Shown here: one piece after another, positions 1 to 5,877 of the stretch
How positions within the stretch are numbered: position 1 is the stretch's first letter
Layout of the letters: each line of letters opens with the position of its first letter
NCBI GenBank assembly: GCA_023443765.1
Contig: JAEZTA010000176.1
Coordinates: 1-11,034 of the forward strand
Source: Bacteroidota bacterium
GTDB taxonomy: Bacteria; Bacteroidota; Bacteroidia; Bacteroidales; Rikenellaceae
Length of the DNA stretch: 11,034 nt
Direction of reading: 5' to 3'
The notes under the pieces: generated by a model
Database searches by the model: none
What the model saw: only the letters and a program-made list of their open reading frames with translations
Told to the model about the DNA's origin: nothing
Made by a program: the position numbers and the translations under genes

Positions 1-857
1 GCCGAGGTGTAGATCGAGTGCCCGTCGCGCTCGTTGAGCACCAGCACCCAATGTCCGGCCGGGGCGTACCAGAATACCTTCGGGTCGCGCGTGTCCTTGC
101 TGTTCCACTTGTCGCGGGAGTCGATCACCGGGTTGCCGGCATATTTGGTGAACGTGCGTCCGTCGTCGAGGCTGTATGCGAGGCATTGCACCTGCCGTTC
201 GGGGCCTGCCGCCGTGTAGACGGCTACCAGCGCGGGCTTGCCGTCGCGGTTGAAACCCGCGGTGTTGGCGTAGTCGATGACCGCCGATCCGGAGTACATC
301 GTTCCCAGGTGGTCGGGGCAGAGTGCGTCGGGCAACTCCTCCCAGTGCACGAGGTCTTTGCTGACGGCATGCCCCCAGTGCATGTTCTGCCAGTCGCGTT
401 CGTAGGGGTTGTGCTGGTAGTAGAGGTGGTATTCGCCGTTGTGGAAGACCAGCCCGTTGGGGTCGTTGATCCAGCCCCGGCGGGTCGTGAAGTGGAACTG
501 CGGGCGGTTCTTTTCGCGGTAGAGGCTGTCGGCCCCGGCGATCCGGTCCGACTGGTAGATTTTCCTGAGTCCCCGCGCATCGCCGTCGTAGGCGATCCGT
601 ACGGTCTTCCCTTTGAAAGCCGATACGTCCTTGAACACCCAGTAATCCGCCTCCTCCGGGGCCAGCCGGATCACGACCGAAAGGTCGGGCTCGCCTTCCG
701 CCGTGAAGGTCATCCTGCCGCGTTCCTGCTGGTGCGAAACCGGGAAATTCAGGTATTGTTTCGTGATTTTCAGCGAGATGTTCCCGCCTTGTGCGCCCGA
801 AACGCACAGGGGCAGCAGCGAGCAGAGTATCAGCGTCATTTTCGTCCGTGTTTTCAT
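1..857 (-). CDS. Glycoside hydrolase family 32 (fructan/sucrose hydrolase), C-terminus outside window
   Basis: Partial secreted GH32 enzyme: the first 285 codons are present and the rest lies beyond position 1. Residues 1-24 look like a signal peptide (basic start, hydrophobic LILCSLLPLCV). Residues about 25-112 form an N-terminal domain before the catalytic part, as in Bacteroidetes GH32 proteins that carry DUF4980; that name is from memory. The five-blade propeller begins near residue 118. WINDPNGL at 129-136 holds the nucleophile Asp132. RDPK at 257-260 holds the transition-state-stabilising Asp258. The EC motif with the acid/base Glu must lie outside the window. GH32 enzymes cleave beta-fructosidic bonds (levan, inulin, sucrose), here probably in the periplasm or at the cell surface. 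The linkage preference cannot be read from this part. The start at 857 is chosen because the signal peptide begins there; Met7 is an alternative. Family assignment is very secure. Confidence 0.95.
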   Translation of the reverse strand, partial: MKTRTKMTLILCSLLPLCVSGAQGGNISLKITKQYLNFPVSHQQERGRMTFTAEGEPDLSVVIRLAPEEADYWVFKDVSAFKGKTVRIAYDGDARGLRKIYQSDRIAGADSLYREKNRPQFHFTTRRGWINDPNGLVFHNGEYHLYYQHNPYERDWQNMHWGHAVSKDLVHWEELPDALCPDHLGTMYSGSAVIDYANTAGFNRDGKPALVAVYTAAGPERQVQCLAYSLDDGRTFTKYAGNPVIDSRDKWNSKDTRDPKVFWYAPAGHWVLVLNERDGHSIYTS

Positions 858-955
858 GGCGGGCCGGTAGTTTAGGGAGAGGTTGGATTTGCTGTCCGGG
901 GCCTTCTTCCGGGCGCTCGGTTGCACGGCCCGGTGCGGAAAACCCCGCATTCTTT

Positions 956-985
956 CAAAGATAATAAAAAAATGCCGGAAGAAAA
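956..985 (-). promoter_or_regulatory. Putative Bacteroidetes promoter of the GH32 gene
   Basis: Read on the minus strand, 963-956 is TATCTTTG, a perfect match to the Bacteroidetes -7 consensus TAnnTTTG. A T-rich -33 region (TTTT, 985-982) lies about 19 bp further upstream. It is a weak match to TTTG. Transcription would begin near 950 and give a leader of roughly 90 nt before the start codon at 857. The -7 box is seen directly; promoter activity is inferred. Confidence 0.6.
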
Positions 986-1016
986 ACAGCATGTCCCGCG
1001 GGGTACGGAAAAATCC

Positions 1017-1033
1017 CGGCAAAATCTTTGCCG
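1017..1033. promoter_or_regulatory. Perfect inverted repeat, possible operator
   Basis: CGGCAAA-ATC-TTTGCCG has two perfect 7-bp arms and a 3-bp spacer. It sits about 32 bp upstream of the putative -33 element of the GH32 promoter and about 120 bp upstream of the pckA promoter. No T-run follows on either strand, so a terminator is unlikely. The two arms overlap a wider TACGG (1004-1008) / CCGTA (1031-1035) pairing, so alternative foldings exist. The position suits a regulator-binding site, but no regulator can be named. Confidence 0.4.
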
Positions 1034-1144
1034 TATGCTTCCTGTTCCGGGTTGCGGAGGGCTTTCAGCAGGTATGGTACGGGGGTATAAATGAAGCGTA
1101 TAGCACCATCTGTAAAAATAATAAATTTTTTTTGTAATTTCTGC

Positions 1145-1160
1145 TGTTAATTTTTTCACA
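1145..1160. promoter_or_regulatory. CRP-like half-site pair at the pckA promoter
   Basis: TGTTA-ATTTTT-TCACA matches the CRP/FNR-superfamily layout TGTGA-N6-TCACA at nine of ten arm positions. It overlaps the presumed -33 region of the pckA promoter, with its centre roughly 37-40 bp before the likely transcription start. That suits either contact activation or steric repression. CRP control of pckA is well known in enterobacteria; in this organism it is only inference, and the AT-rich core makes a chance match possible. Confidence 0.35.
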
Positions 1161-1184
1161 AGTCTGAAAGTTTTTCTACCTTTG
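1153..1184 (+). promoter_or_regulatory. Putative pckA promoter
   Basis: TACCTTTG at 1177-1184 fits the -7 consensus TAnnTTTG. TTTT at 1153-1156 lies 20 bp upstream as a degenerate -33 element. The predicted start near 1189-1191 leaves a leader of about 70 nt. The leader end, 1241-1258, is very A/T-rich, which commonly stands in for a Shine-Dalgarno sequence in this phylum. An AGGAG at about 1231 is too far from the ATG to act as one. Confidence 0.65.
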
Positions 1185-1258
1185 TGCGGTTGGAGTCCGG
1201 ATTGACGGGCCGAAACATTCGATTGAAAAGAGGAGTTTTAATTAAATAAATTACAATT

Positions 1259-2866
1259 ATGGACAAAATGGATTTGAAAAAGTACGGGATCACGGGCGTT
1301 ACCGAGATCGTGCACAATCCGTCGTACGACGAACTGTTCCGTGAGGAGACGAAAAAGGGCCTGCGCGGCTTTGAGAAGGGTCAGCTGACCGAGACCGGCG
1401 CTGTGAACGTAATGACCGGCGTTTACACCGGCCGTTCGCCTAAGGACAAATTCTTCGTAATGGACGAGACTACCAAGGATACGATCTGGTGGACTTCCGA
1501 CGAGTATAAGAACGACAACAAGCCGGTTACCAAAGCCGCTTGGAAAGAACTGAAGAAGCTGGCTGTCAACGAGCTGAGCGGCAAGCGCCTGTTCGTTGTC
1601 GACACCTTCTGCGGCGCCAACGAGAACTCGCGCCTGAAGATCCGTTTCATCATGGAGGTTGCCTGGCAGGCTCACTTCGTGAAGAACATGTTCATCCGTC
1701 CGACCGACGCTGAACTGGAGACCTACGGCGAGCCCGATTTCGTGGTTCTCAACGCTTCGAAGGCTAAGGTTAAGGATTTTAAGAAGCTGGGTCTGAACTC
1801 GGAGACGGCTGTTGTCTTCAACCTCACCGAGAAGATGCAGATCATTCTCAACACCTGGTACGGCGGCGAGATGAAGAAGGGTATGTTCTCCTACATGAAC
1901 TACCTGCTTCCGCTGAAGGGCATGGCTTCGATGCACTGCTCGGCCAACACCAACGCCAAGGGCGAAACGGCTATCTTCTTCGGTCTGTCGGGAACCGGCA
2001 AGACCACGCTTTCGACCGACCCGAAGCGCGAGCTGATCGGCGACGACGAGCACGGCTGGGACGACGACGGCGTATTCAACTTCGAGGGCGGCTGCTATGC
2101 CAAGGTGATCAACCTCTCGAAAGAGAACGAGCCCGACATCTGGAACGCTATCCGCCGCAACGCGCTGCTGGAGAACGTAACGGTAGACAAGAAGGGTAAG
2201 ATCAACTACGAAGACAAGTCGGTTACCGAGAATACCCGCGTATCCTACCCGATCTACCACATCGAGAACATCGTGAAGCCCGTATCGAAGGCTCCGGCTG
2301 CCAAGAAGGTTATCTTCCTTTCGGCCGACGCATTCGGCGTGCTGCCCCCGGTTTCGATCCTGACCCCCGAGCAGACGAAGTACTACTTCCTCTCCGGCTT
2401 CACCGCCAAGCTCGCAGGTACGGAGCGCGGTATCACCGAGCCCACGCCGACCTTCTCGGCCTGCTTCGGCGCTGCCTTCCTGTCGCTGCACCCCACCAAG
2501 TACGGCGAGGAGCTCGTTAAGAAGATGAAGAAGTCGAATGCTACGGCTTACCTCGTGAACACGGGCTGGAATGGAACCGGCAAGCGTATCTCCATCAAGG
2601 ACACGCGCGGCATCATCGACGCGATCCTCGACGGTTCGATCGACAAGGCTCCGACCAAGGTTATGCCGATCTTCGATTTCAAGGTTCCGACCGCTCTGCC
2701 GGGCGTAGACCCCAAAATCCTCGATCCGCGCGACACCTACAAGAACGCCAAGGATTGGGAGGTTAAGGCTGAGGATCTGGCCAACCGCTTCGTGAAGAAC
2801 TTCGTGAAGTTCACGGGCAACGAGGAAGGCAAGAAACTCGTAGCTGCCGGCCCGAAGGTAAAGTAA
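1259..2866 (+). CDS. pckA: Phosphoenolpyruvate carboxykinase (ATP)
   Basis: A cytosolic enzyme interconverting oxaloacetate + ATP and PEP + CO2 + ADP. In gut Bacteroidota it usually runs in the carboxylating direction, fixing CO2 on the way to malate, fumarate and succinate. At 535 residues it has the normal length of the ATP-dependent family. Visible motifs are RSPKDKF (59-65), the P-loop GLSGTGKTTLS (242-252), the kinase-2/metal motif GDDEHGWD (261-268) and the C-terminal LVNTGWNGTG. The start at 1259 is preferred; Met4 at 1268 is an alternative. Codon choice is biased towards AAG, GCT, GTT and CGC/CGT, more so than in neighbouring genes, which suggests high expression. It is monocistronic: it has its own promoter, its own terminator follows, and the next gene is convergent. 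Identification is essentially certain; flux direction is known only from the group. Confidence 0.98.
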   Translation: MDKMDLKKYGITGVTEIVHNPSYDELFREETKKGLRGFEKGQLTETGAVNVMTGVYTGRSPKDKFFVMDETTKDTIWWTSDEYKNDNKPVTKAAWKELKKLAVNELSGKRLFVVDTFCGANENSRLKIRFIMEVAWQAHFVKNMFIRPTDAELETYGEPDFVVLNASKAKVKDFKKLGLNSETAVVFNLTEKMQIILNTWYGGEMKKGMFSYMNYLLPLKGMASMHCSANTNAKGETAIFFGLSGTGKTTLSTDPKRELIGDDEHGWDDDGVFNFEGGCYAKVINLSKENEPDIWNAIRRNALLENVTVDKKGKINYEDKSVTENTRVSYPIYHIENIVKPVSKAPAAKKVIFLSADAFGVLPPVSILTPEQTKYYFLSGFTAKLAGTERGITEPTPTFSACFGAAFLSLHPTKYGEELVKKMKKSNATAYLVNTGWNGTGKRISIKDTRGIIDAILDGSIDKAPTKVMPIFDFKVPTALPGVDPKILDPRDTYKNAKDWEVKAEDLANRFVKNFVKFTGNEEGKKLVAAGPKVK

Positions 2867-2896
2867 TTCCGCGCGGCATCAGCCGCTGTAAATAGT

Positions 2897-2932
2897 AGAA
2901 TCCCGGTTTTCCGTAAGGAAGACCGGGATTCT
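2897..2932 (+). terminator. pckA terminator hairpin
   Basis: Positions 2897-2912 pair with 2917-2932 across a GTAA loop, giving 16 pairs with one G-T wobble. The stem starts 30 bp after the pckA stop. The following tract (TTTG) is short, so this is a strong hairpin with a weak U-run. It may also mark the end for transcripts arriving from the opposite side, since its 5' flank on the other strand is moderately T-rich. Confidence 0.75.
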
Positions 2933-3021
2933 TTGTGGATGGACGCGGCGCGTGTGCGAGAATCGGGGTTGCGTGAATCGGCCCCGGCCGTTTGTGAATG
3001 TGTGCCGGGAGGTATTGGGGA

Positions 3022-3065
3022 GGGCATAGCCGATAGTCCGGTTTCCGTCTGGGCTATTTATGCCC
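3022..3065. repeat. Imperfect hairpin in the convergent pckA/outer-membrane-protein gap
   Basis: GGGC-ATAGCC (3022-3031) can pair with GGCTAT (3052-3057) and GCCC (3062-3065), making 10 pairs with a 4-nt bulge and a 20-nt loop. It lies 85 bp beyond the stop of the minus-strand gene ending at 3150, so it may be that gene's 3' end structure. No T-run follows on the minus strand. The rest of the gap, 2933-3149, shows nothing else I can support. Confidence 0.3.
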
Positions 3066-3149
3066 CGAACTGCTTGTAGGGACTCGGTTTGGAGGGCAAT
3101 GCCGTTTGTAAATGGGATGCTTCCGGGTCGGGAGAATCTTTCCCGGGGG

Positions 3150-3773
3150 TTATTTGCGGGGCTGGAAAATCCGGTAGCCGATCGAGACGCCTATTTTGTT
3201 GGGATACCATTCCGATGAACCGTTGAACGGGTCGGGGAATTCCGGCTGTTCGGGGCGGTGGGGAAACATGTCGGTTTCGCCCTCGAAACTGTATCCGTTG
3301 TAGTGGCTGTCCATCCAGGCCCAGCCGAAATAGGCATCCACGAGCCACCGCTCGCGGAACCGATATTCGTACCCCACGCACAGGCCGATCATCATGCCGT
3401 AGCCCTTGCAATAGCGGTTCTCGAACTTCAGTTTCCAATCCTCGATGAACGGTTTGGTCATGTCGAAGGCCATCATGCCGATGTTGGCGCCCAGATACCA
3501 ACCGTCGTTGTGCGCCTTGAAATAGCGGCGGTATTCGCCCATGAAGATGGCGAAGTTCATGTGCTTGCCGTTGATCGACTTCCAGGGCGAGATGACGATG
3601 TCGGTTTGCAGGGAAGATTTGGGCGTGATGGCGAACTCCACAGCGGGATTTACCACCCCGAGCGCCGCATACAGTGCATTGAGCTTGACATACCCCTGTG
3701 CCAGAGTGGCCTGCGCTCCGACGAGCGTAAGCAGGAGCACGAGGCTCCGGAGCAGGAAAGCGAGACTTTTCAT
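3150..3773 (-). CDS. DUF3575-like outer-membrane beta-barrel protein
   Basis: Predicted exported protein of 207 residues. Residues 1-25 form a signal peptide (MKSLAFLLRS then LVLLLTLVGA), with likely cleavage after TLA, leaving QGYVKLN. The mature part has alternating polar/aromatic strands typical of small Bacteroidetes barrels. These include NALYAALGVVNPAVEFAI, a segment ending in EYRRYF, a glycine-rich stretch around DGWYLGANIG, and a C-terminal strand GVSIGYRIFQPRK. The pattern resembles DUF3575, a family with no defined function, recognised from memory. The longer frame starting at 3845 is rejected because it would run through the frr terminator and hide the signal peptide. The gene has its own -7 box 18 bp upstream and is separated from frr by a terminator, so it is probably transcribed alone. 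Confidence 0.8.
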   Translation of the reverse strand: MKSLAFLLRSLVLLLTLVGAQATLAQGYVKLNALYAALGVVNPAVEFAITPKSSLQTDIVISPWKSINGKHMNFAIFMGEYRRYFKAHNDGWYLGANIGMMAFDMTKPFIEDWKLKFENRYCKGYGMMIGLCVGYEYRFRERWLVDAYFGWAWMDSHYNGYSFEGETDMFPHRPEQPEFPDPFNGSSEWYPNKIGVSIGYRIFQPRK

Positions 3774-3791
3774 GGGCAAAAGGGTGTTGGG

Positions 3792-3799
3792 CAAAAGTA
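3792..3799 (-). promoter_or_regulatory. Putative -7 box of the outer-membrane protein gene
   Basis: Minus-strand TACTTTTG matches TAnnTTTG and ends 18 bp before the start codon at 3773, implying a leader of only about 12-14 nt. The place where a -33 element should sit is occupied by the frr terminator stem and has no TTTG. The promoter is therefore either -7-dominated or weak. Confidence 0.5.
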
Positions 3800-3801
3800 C
3801 G

Positions 3802-3833
3802 AAAAAACCGGCAGGGAATTTTATTTCTGCCGG
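3802..3833 (-). terminator. frr: Intrinsic terminator of the pyrH-tlpA-frr operon
   Basis: On the minus strand CCGGCAG (3833-3827) pairs with CTGCCGG (3814-3808), followed directly by six T (3807-3802). This is a textbook intrinsic terminator 24 bp after the frr stop. On the plus strand the same stem is followed by C and five T, so it could work in both directions. It separates the operon from the downstream outer-membrane protein gene. Confidence 0.88.
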
Positions 3834-3857
3834 CTTTTTCGTCAACGGAAAGGCGGT

Positions 3858-4415
3858 TTATACCGTCATAATTTCCTTTTCTTTTTTGGCGAGGGCTTCG
3901 TCCAGCAGCTTGGAGAACTTCTCGACCAGCTTCTGCGACTGCGTTTCGCCGTCCTTCGACTCGTCTTCGGGCATGCCCTCCTTCTGAGCCTTCTTGAAGG
4001 CTTCCACGGCGTCGCGGCGGGCATTGCGCAGGCTGATGCGGGCGGTTTCCGCCTCGTTGCGCACCTGCTTCACCAGCTCCTTGCGGCGCTCCTCGGTGAG
4101 GGGCGGAATCGTCAGGCGGATCTGCTCGCCGTTGTTCGACGGCGTCAGACCGATGTTCGAGTCGATGATCGCCTTTTCGATCGGGCGCAGCATGTTCTTG
4201 TCCCACGGCTGGATCAGGATGGTCCTGGCGTCGGGTACGGTGACGCTGGCAGTGCCCGAGATGGGAACCTGCGAGCCGAAATAGTCGATCATCACGCCGT
4301 TCAGGGCGTTGGGCGACGCTTTGCCGGCACGAACGTTCAAAAGTTCCTCTTCGAGGTGGTCGATGGCCTTCTGCATGCGGCCCGTAGCTTCGTTGAGAAT
4401 CGTCTTGGTATCCAT
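3858..4415 (-). CDS. frr: Ribosome recycling factor
   Basis: Cytosolic factor that, with EF-G, splits the post-termination ribosome so its subunits can be reused. At 185 residues it has exactly the family length. The conserved VRAGKASPNAL (28-38) marks the first hinge between the long helical domain and domain II. The later segment IPPLTEERRKELVKQVRNEAE begins the second long helix, and the C-terminus is lysine/glutamate-rich coil as expected. The gene is last in a three-gene operon with pyrH and a TlpA-like gene, 12 bp after the latter. A pyrH-frr pairing is widely conserved in bacteria. Start and stop are unambiguous. Confidence 0.97.
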   Translation of the reverse strand: MDTKTILNEATGRMQKAIDHLEEELLNVRAGKASPNALNGVMIDYFGSQVPISGTASVTVPDARTILIQPWDKNMLRPIEKAIIDSNIGLTPSNNGEQIRLTIPPLTEERRKELVKQVRNEAETARISLRNARRDAVEAFKKAQKEGMPEDESKDGETQSQKLVEKFSKLLDEALAKKEKEIMTV

Positions 4416-4427
4416 AAGTGTTGGGGT

Positions 4428-4994
4428 TTAATTTCCGAGAGTTTGTTCGATGGTCTGGATCAGTTGCTCGAATTCCTGTTCGTCGTAGCCTACCGTGGCC
4501 AGCACGACCTTACCTGTCTGGTCGATCACGAAGTTGCGCGGGATGTAGTTCGAGGCGTAGCGGTCGTAGATGGTCCGCGACGGATCGAGGCCCATCGGGA
4601 AGGTGTAGCCTGCCTTTTCGCGGAATGCCTCCACCGCAGCGCGCTCTTCGCCGCGCGATATGGGCAGGAAGACGAACTCCTTGCCGGCGAAGCGGTCGAT
4701 GATGTCCGCCTCGACGCGGGTCAGTTCCTGCCGGCAGGGCGGGCACCACGTGGCCCAGAAGTTGAGCAGCACGACTTTGCCCCTCAGGCTGCTGAGCTCC
4801 ACCTGGCTGCCGTCGAACATTTCGACCGTGAAGTTGGGAGCCATGTCGCCGGCTTTCACGAGCGTCGTCGATTCGGTTTGCGTTTCCGCCTCCTTCGAGC
4901 CTTCGCCCGAAGGGAGCAGCAGGATGACGGCGACGATCGCGATGATCAGCGCCAGCATCAGCCACAGCGATTTATTGCTTTTTTTAGTTGCCAT
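4428..4994 (-). CDS. Membrane-anchored TlpA/ResA-type thiol-disulfide oxidoreductase
   Basis: A 188-residue protein: short basic N-terminus (MATKKSNKS), one transmembrane anchor (about 11-28), a Ser/Thr/Glu-rich linker (30-46) and a thioredoxin-fold domain facing the periplasm. The active site is WCPPC (83-87; Cys84 and Cys87), preceded by the KVVLLNFWAT strand. The second half holds Pro152 in NYIPRNFVID, the expected cis-proline loop. WCPPC is typical of TlpA/ResA/CcmG-like reductases for cytochrome maturation or general envelope reduction; the partner is unknown here. The gene lies between pyrH (4-bp gap) and frr (12-bp gap), so it is almost certainly co-transcribed. The family is sure, the specific role is not. 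Confidence 0.9.
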   Translation of the reverse strand: MATKKSNKSLWLMLALIIAIVAVILLLPSGEGSKEAETQTESTTLVKAGDMAPNFTVEMFDGSQVELSSLRGKVVLLNFWATWCPPCRQELTRVEADIIDRFAGKEFVFLPISRGEERAAVEAFREKAGYTFPMGLDPSRTIYDRYASNYIPRNFVIDQTGKVVLATVGYDEQEFEQLIQTIEQTLGN

Positions 4995-4998
4995 AATT

Positions 4999-5706
4999 TT
5001 ACAGTTTTACCAATGTTCCGATCTTCTCCCCGGCAAGTACCTTGCCGAGGTTGCCCTCGGTGTCCATATCGAAGACGATGATCTGCAGGCCGTTCTCGCG
5101 GCAGAGCGTGAAGGCCGTCAGGTCCATGACCTTCAGACGGCGGTCGAGCACCTCCTCGAACGAGATTTCGTCGAACTTCGTCGCCGTGGGGTCCTTCTCC
5201 GGATCGGCCGTGTAGACGCCGTCCACGCGGGTTCCCTTCAGCATCACGTCGGCTTCGATCTCGATGCCCCGCAGCGCCGACGCCGAGTCGGTCGTGAAGT
5301 AGGGATTCGACGTGCCGCCCCCGACGATCACCACATAACCCGCTTCGAGGTATTCGATGGCACGGGCCTTGGAGTAGTATTCGCCGATAGGTTCCATGCG
5401 GATCGAGGTGAGTACCTTGCATTTGACGCCGTTGTCTTCGAGTGCCGATTGAAGTGCCAGCGAATTGATGATCGTGGCGAGCATCCCCATCTGGTCGCCT
5501 TTCACGCGGTCGAAGCCCTTTTTGGCGCCCGTGAGGCCGCGGAAAATGTTGCCGCCGCCGATGACGATGCCGATCTGGACGCCTGTTGCCGCAGCGGCTT
5601 TGATCTGTTCGGCGTAGGATTGCAGCATCCGGGGCGAGAGTCCGTATTTCTGTTCGCCCTGCAGCGATTCGCCGCTCAGTTTCAGGAGTATTCGCTTGTA
5701 TTTCAT
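4999..5706 (-). CDS. pyrH: UMP kinase
   Basis: Cytosolic hexameric amino-acid-kinase-fold enzyme making UDP from UMP and ATP. It is essential in pyrimidine nucleotide synthesis and usually activated by GTP and inhibited by UTP. The 235-residue length is normal. Motifs seen are LLKLSGES (7-14), the glycine loop VIGGGNIFRG (48-57), GDQMGMLAT (70-78), and VVIVGGGTSNPYFTTDSA (125-142) for UMP/ATP binding. It is the first gene of a minus-strand operon with tlpA and frr, with a leader of about 20 nt from the promoter at 5731-5762. The Met at 5706 directly precedes the first beta strand, as in the family. Confidence 0.97.
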   Translation of the reverse strand: MKYKRILLKLSGESLQGEQKYGLSPRMLQSYAEQIKAAAATGVQIGIVIGGGNIFRGLTGAKKGFDRVKGDQMGMLATIINSLALQSALEDNGVKCKVLTSIRMEPIGEYYSKARAIEYLEAGYVVIVGGGTSNPYFTTDSASALRGIEIEADVMLKGTRVDGVYTADPEKDPTATKFDEISFEEVLDRRLKVMDLTAFTLCRENGLQIIVFDMDTEGNLGKVLAGEKIGTLVKL

Positions 5707-5730
5707 CGTTCGTAACTTTTTACCGTAATG

Positions 5731-5762
5731 CGAAGATAGGTATTTTTTCGAAAAAATTCACA
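5731..5762 (-). promoter_or_regulatory. Putative pyrH operon promoter
   Basis: On the minus strand TATCTTCG (5738-5731) matches TAnnTTTG with one mismatch. TGTG (5762-5759) sits 20 bp upstream as a near TTTG -33 element. The predicted start lies about 20 nt before the pyrH ATG. It interleaves with a rightward promoter whose -33 lies inside this one, so the two divergent promoters share the DNA at 5745-5762. Confidence 0.5.
5742..5757. repeat. AT-rich palindrome between the pyrH and dxs promoters
   Basis: ATTTTTTCGAAAAAAT is a perfect 16-bp palindrome within the overlapping divergent promoters. Runs of six T and six A around CG would bend DNA and could act as an UP-like element or binding site. 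It supplies the degenerate -33 element of the rightward promoter. It could equally be A/T compositional bias of a promoter region. Confidence 0.35.
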
Positions 5763-5779
5763 TATATTCCTTATCTTTG
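5747..5779 (+). promoter_or_regulatory. Putative upstream dxs promoter (P1)
   Basis: TATCTTTG at 5772-5779 is a perfect -7 box; TTCG at 5747-5750, 21 bp upstream, is a degenerate -33. Transcription would start inside the palindrome 5780-5794 and give a leader of about 90 nt before the dxs ATG at 5878. It is distinct from the promoter at 5838-5869, so dxs may have two tandem promoters. Confidence 0.45.
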
Positions 5780-5794
5780 GTGTCGTTACGACAC
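5780..5794. promoter_or_regulatory. Perfect palindrome on the predicted P1 start site
   Basis: GTGTCGT-T-ACGACAC has perfect 7-bp arms with a 1-bp centre. It touches the last base of the P1 -7 box, the classic position for a repressor operator. On the plus strand it is followed by TTTTAT, so as RNA (6-bp stem, TTA loop) it could also pass for a small terminator. However, no plus-strand gene lies upstream that would need one. Confidence 0.45.
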
Positions 5795-5837
5795 TTTTAT
5801 CGGTCGTGATGTTTTGTCGAATCGCATGCGGTTCGGT

Positions 5838-5869
5838 TTTGGAGCCGTCCGTTCTTTTTTCTATCTTTG
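5838..5869 (+). promoter_or_regulatory. Proximal dxs promoter (P2), consensus match
   Basis: TTTG (5838-5841), 20 bp, then TATCTTTG (5862-5869): both boxes are perfect to the Bacteroidetes consensus, the best promoter in the window. Only 8 bp separate the -7 box from the dxs ATG, so the mRNA would have a leader of about 2-4 nt or none. It also argues against the longer dxs frame from 5806, which would be read through this promoter. Confidence 0.7.
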
Positions 5870-5877
5870 TAATCCTT

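Larger units (their letters stand above)
858..1258. other. Divergent intergenic region between the GH32 gene and pckA
   Basis: These 401 bp separate two divergently read genes. I see a leftward promoter near 956-985, a perfect inverted repeat at 1017-1033, and a rightward promoter with a CRP-like site at 1145-1184. The open frames at 872-1159 (minus) and 883-1137 (plus) overlap each other, have composition unlike the neighbouring proteins and resemble no family I know, so I do not call a gene here. The region is richer in A and T than the flanking genes, as expected for regulatory DNA. Confidence 0.7.

Noticed and set aside
18..875. 285-residue plus-strand open frame at the left edge
   Set aside because: Shadow of the GH32 gene, whose WINDPNG and RDPK motifs are on the minus strand.
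872..1159. Small open frames in the GH32/pckA gap (872-1159 minus, 883-1137 plus)
   Set aside because: They overlap each other, cover promoter elements and resemble nothing known.
1238..2491. 417-residue minus-strand open frame opposite pckA
   Set aside because: Shadow of the strongly codon-biased pckA gene, with no recognisable domain.
3258..5081. 607-residue plus-strand open frame
   Set aside because: It runs antisense through three certain genes (outer-membrane protein, frr, tlpA). GC-rich codon bias leaves the opposite frame open; no family resemblance.
5780..5800. Palindrome plus TTTTAT read as an intrinsic terminator
   Set aside because: No plus-strand gene lies upstream to terminate, and it abuts a -7 box, so an operator is the better reading.
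5806..5877. Longer dxs start
   Set aside because: The added 24 codons contain the consensus promoter 5838-5869 and match no DXS N-terminus. Kept only as a possibility for the upstream promoter.
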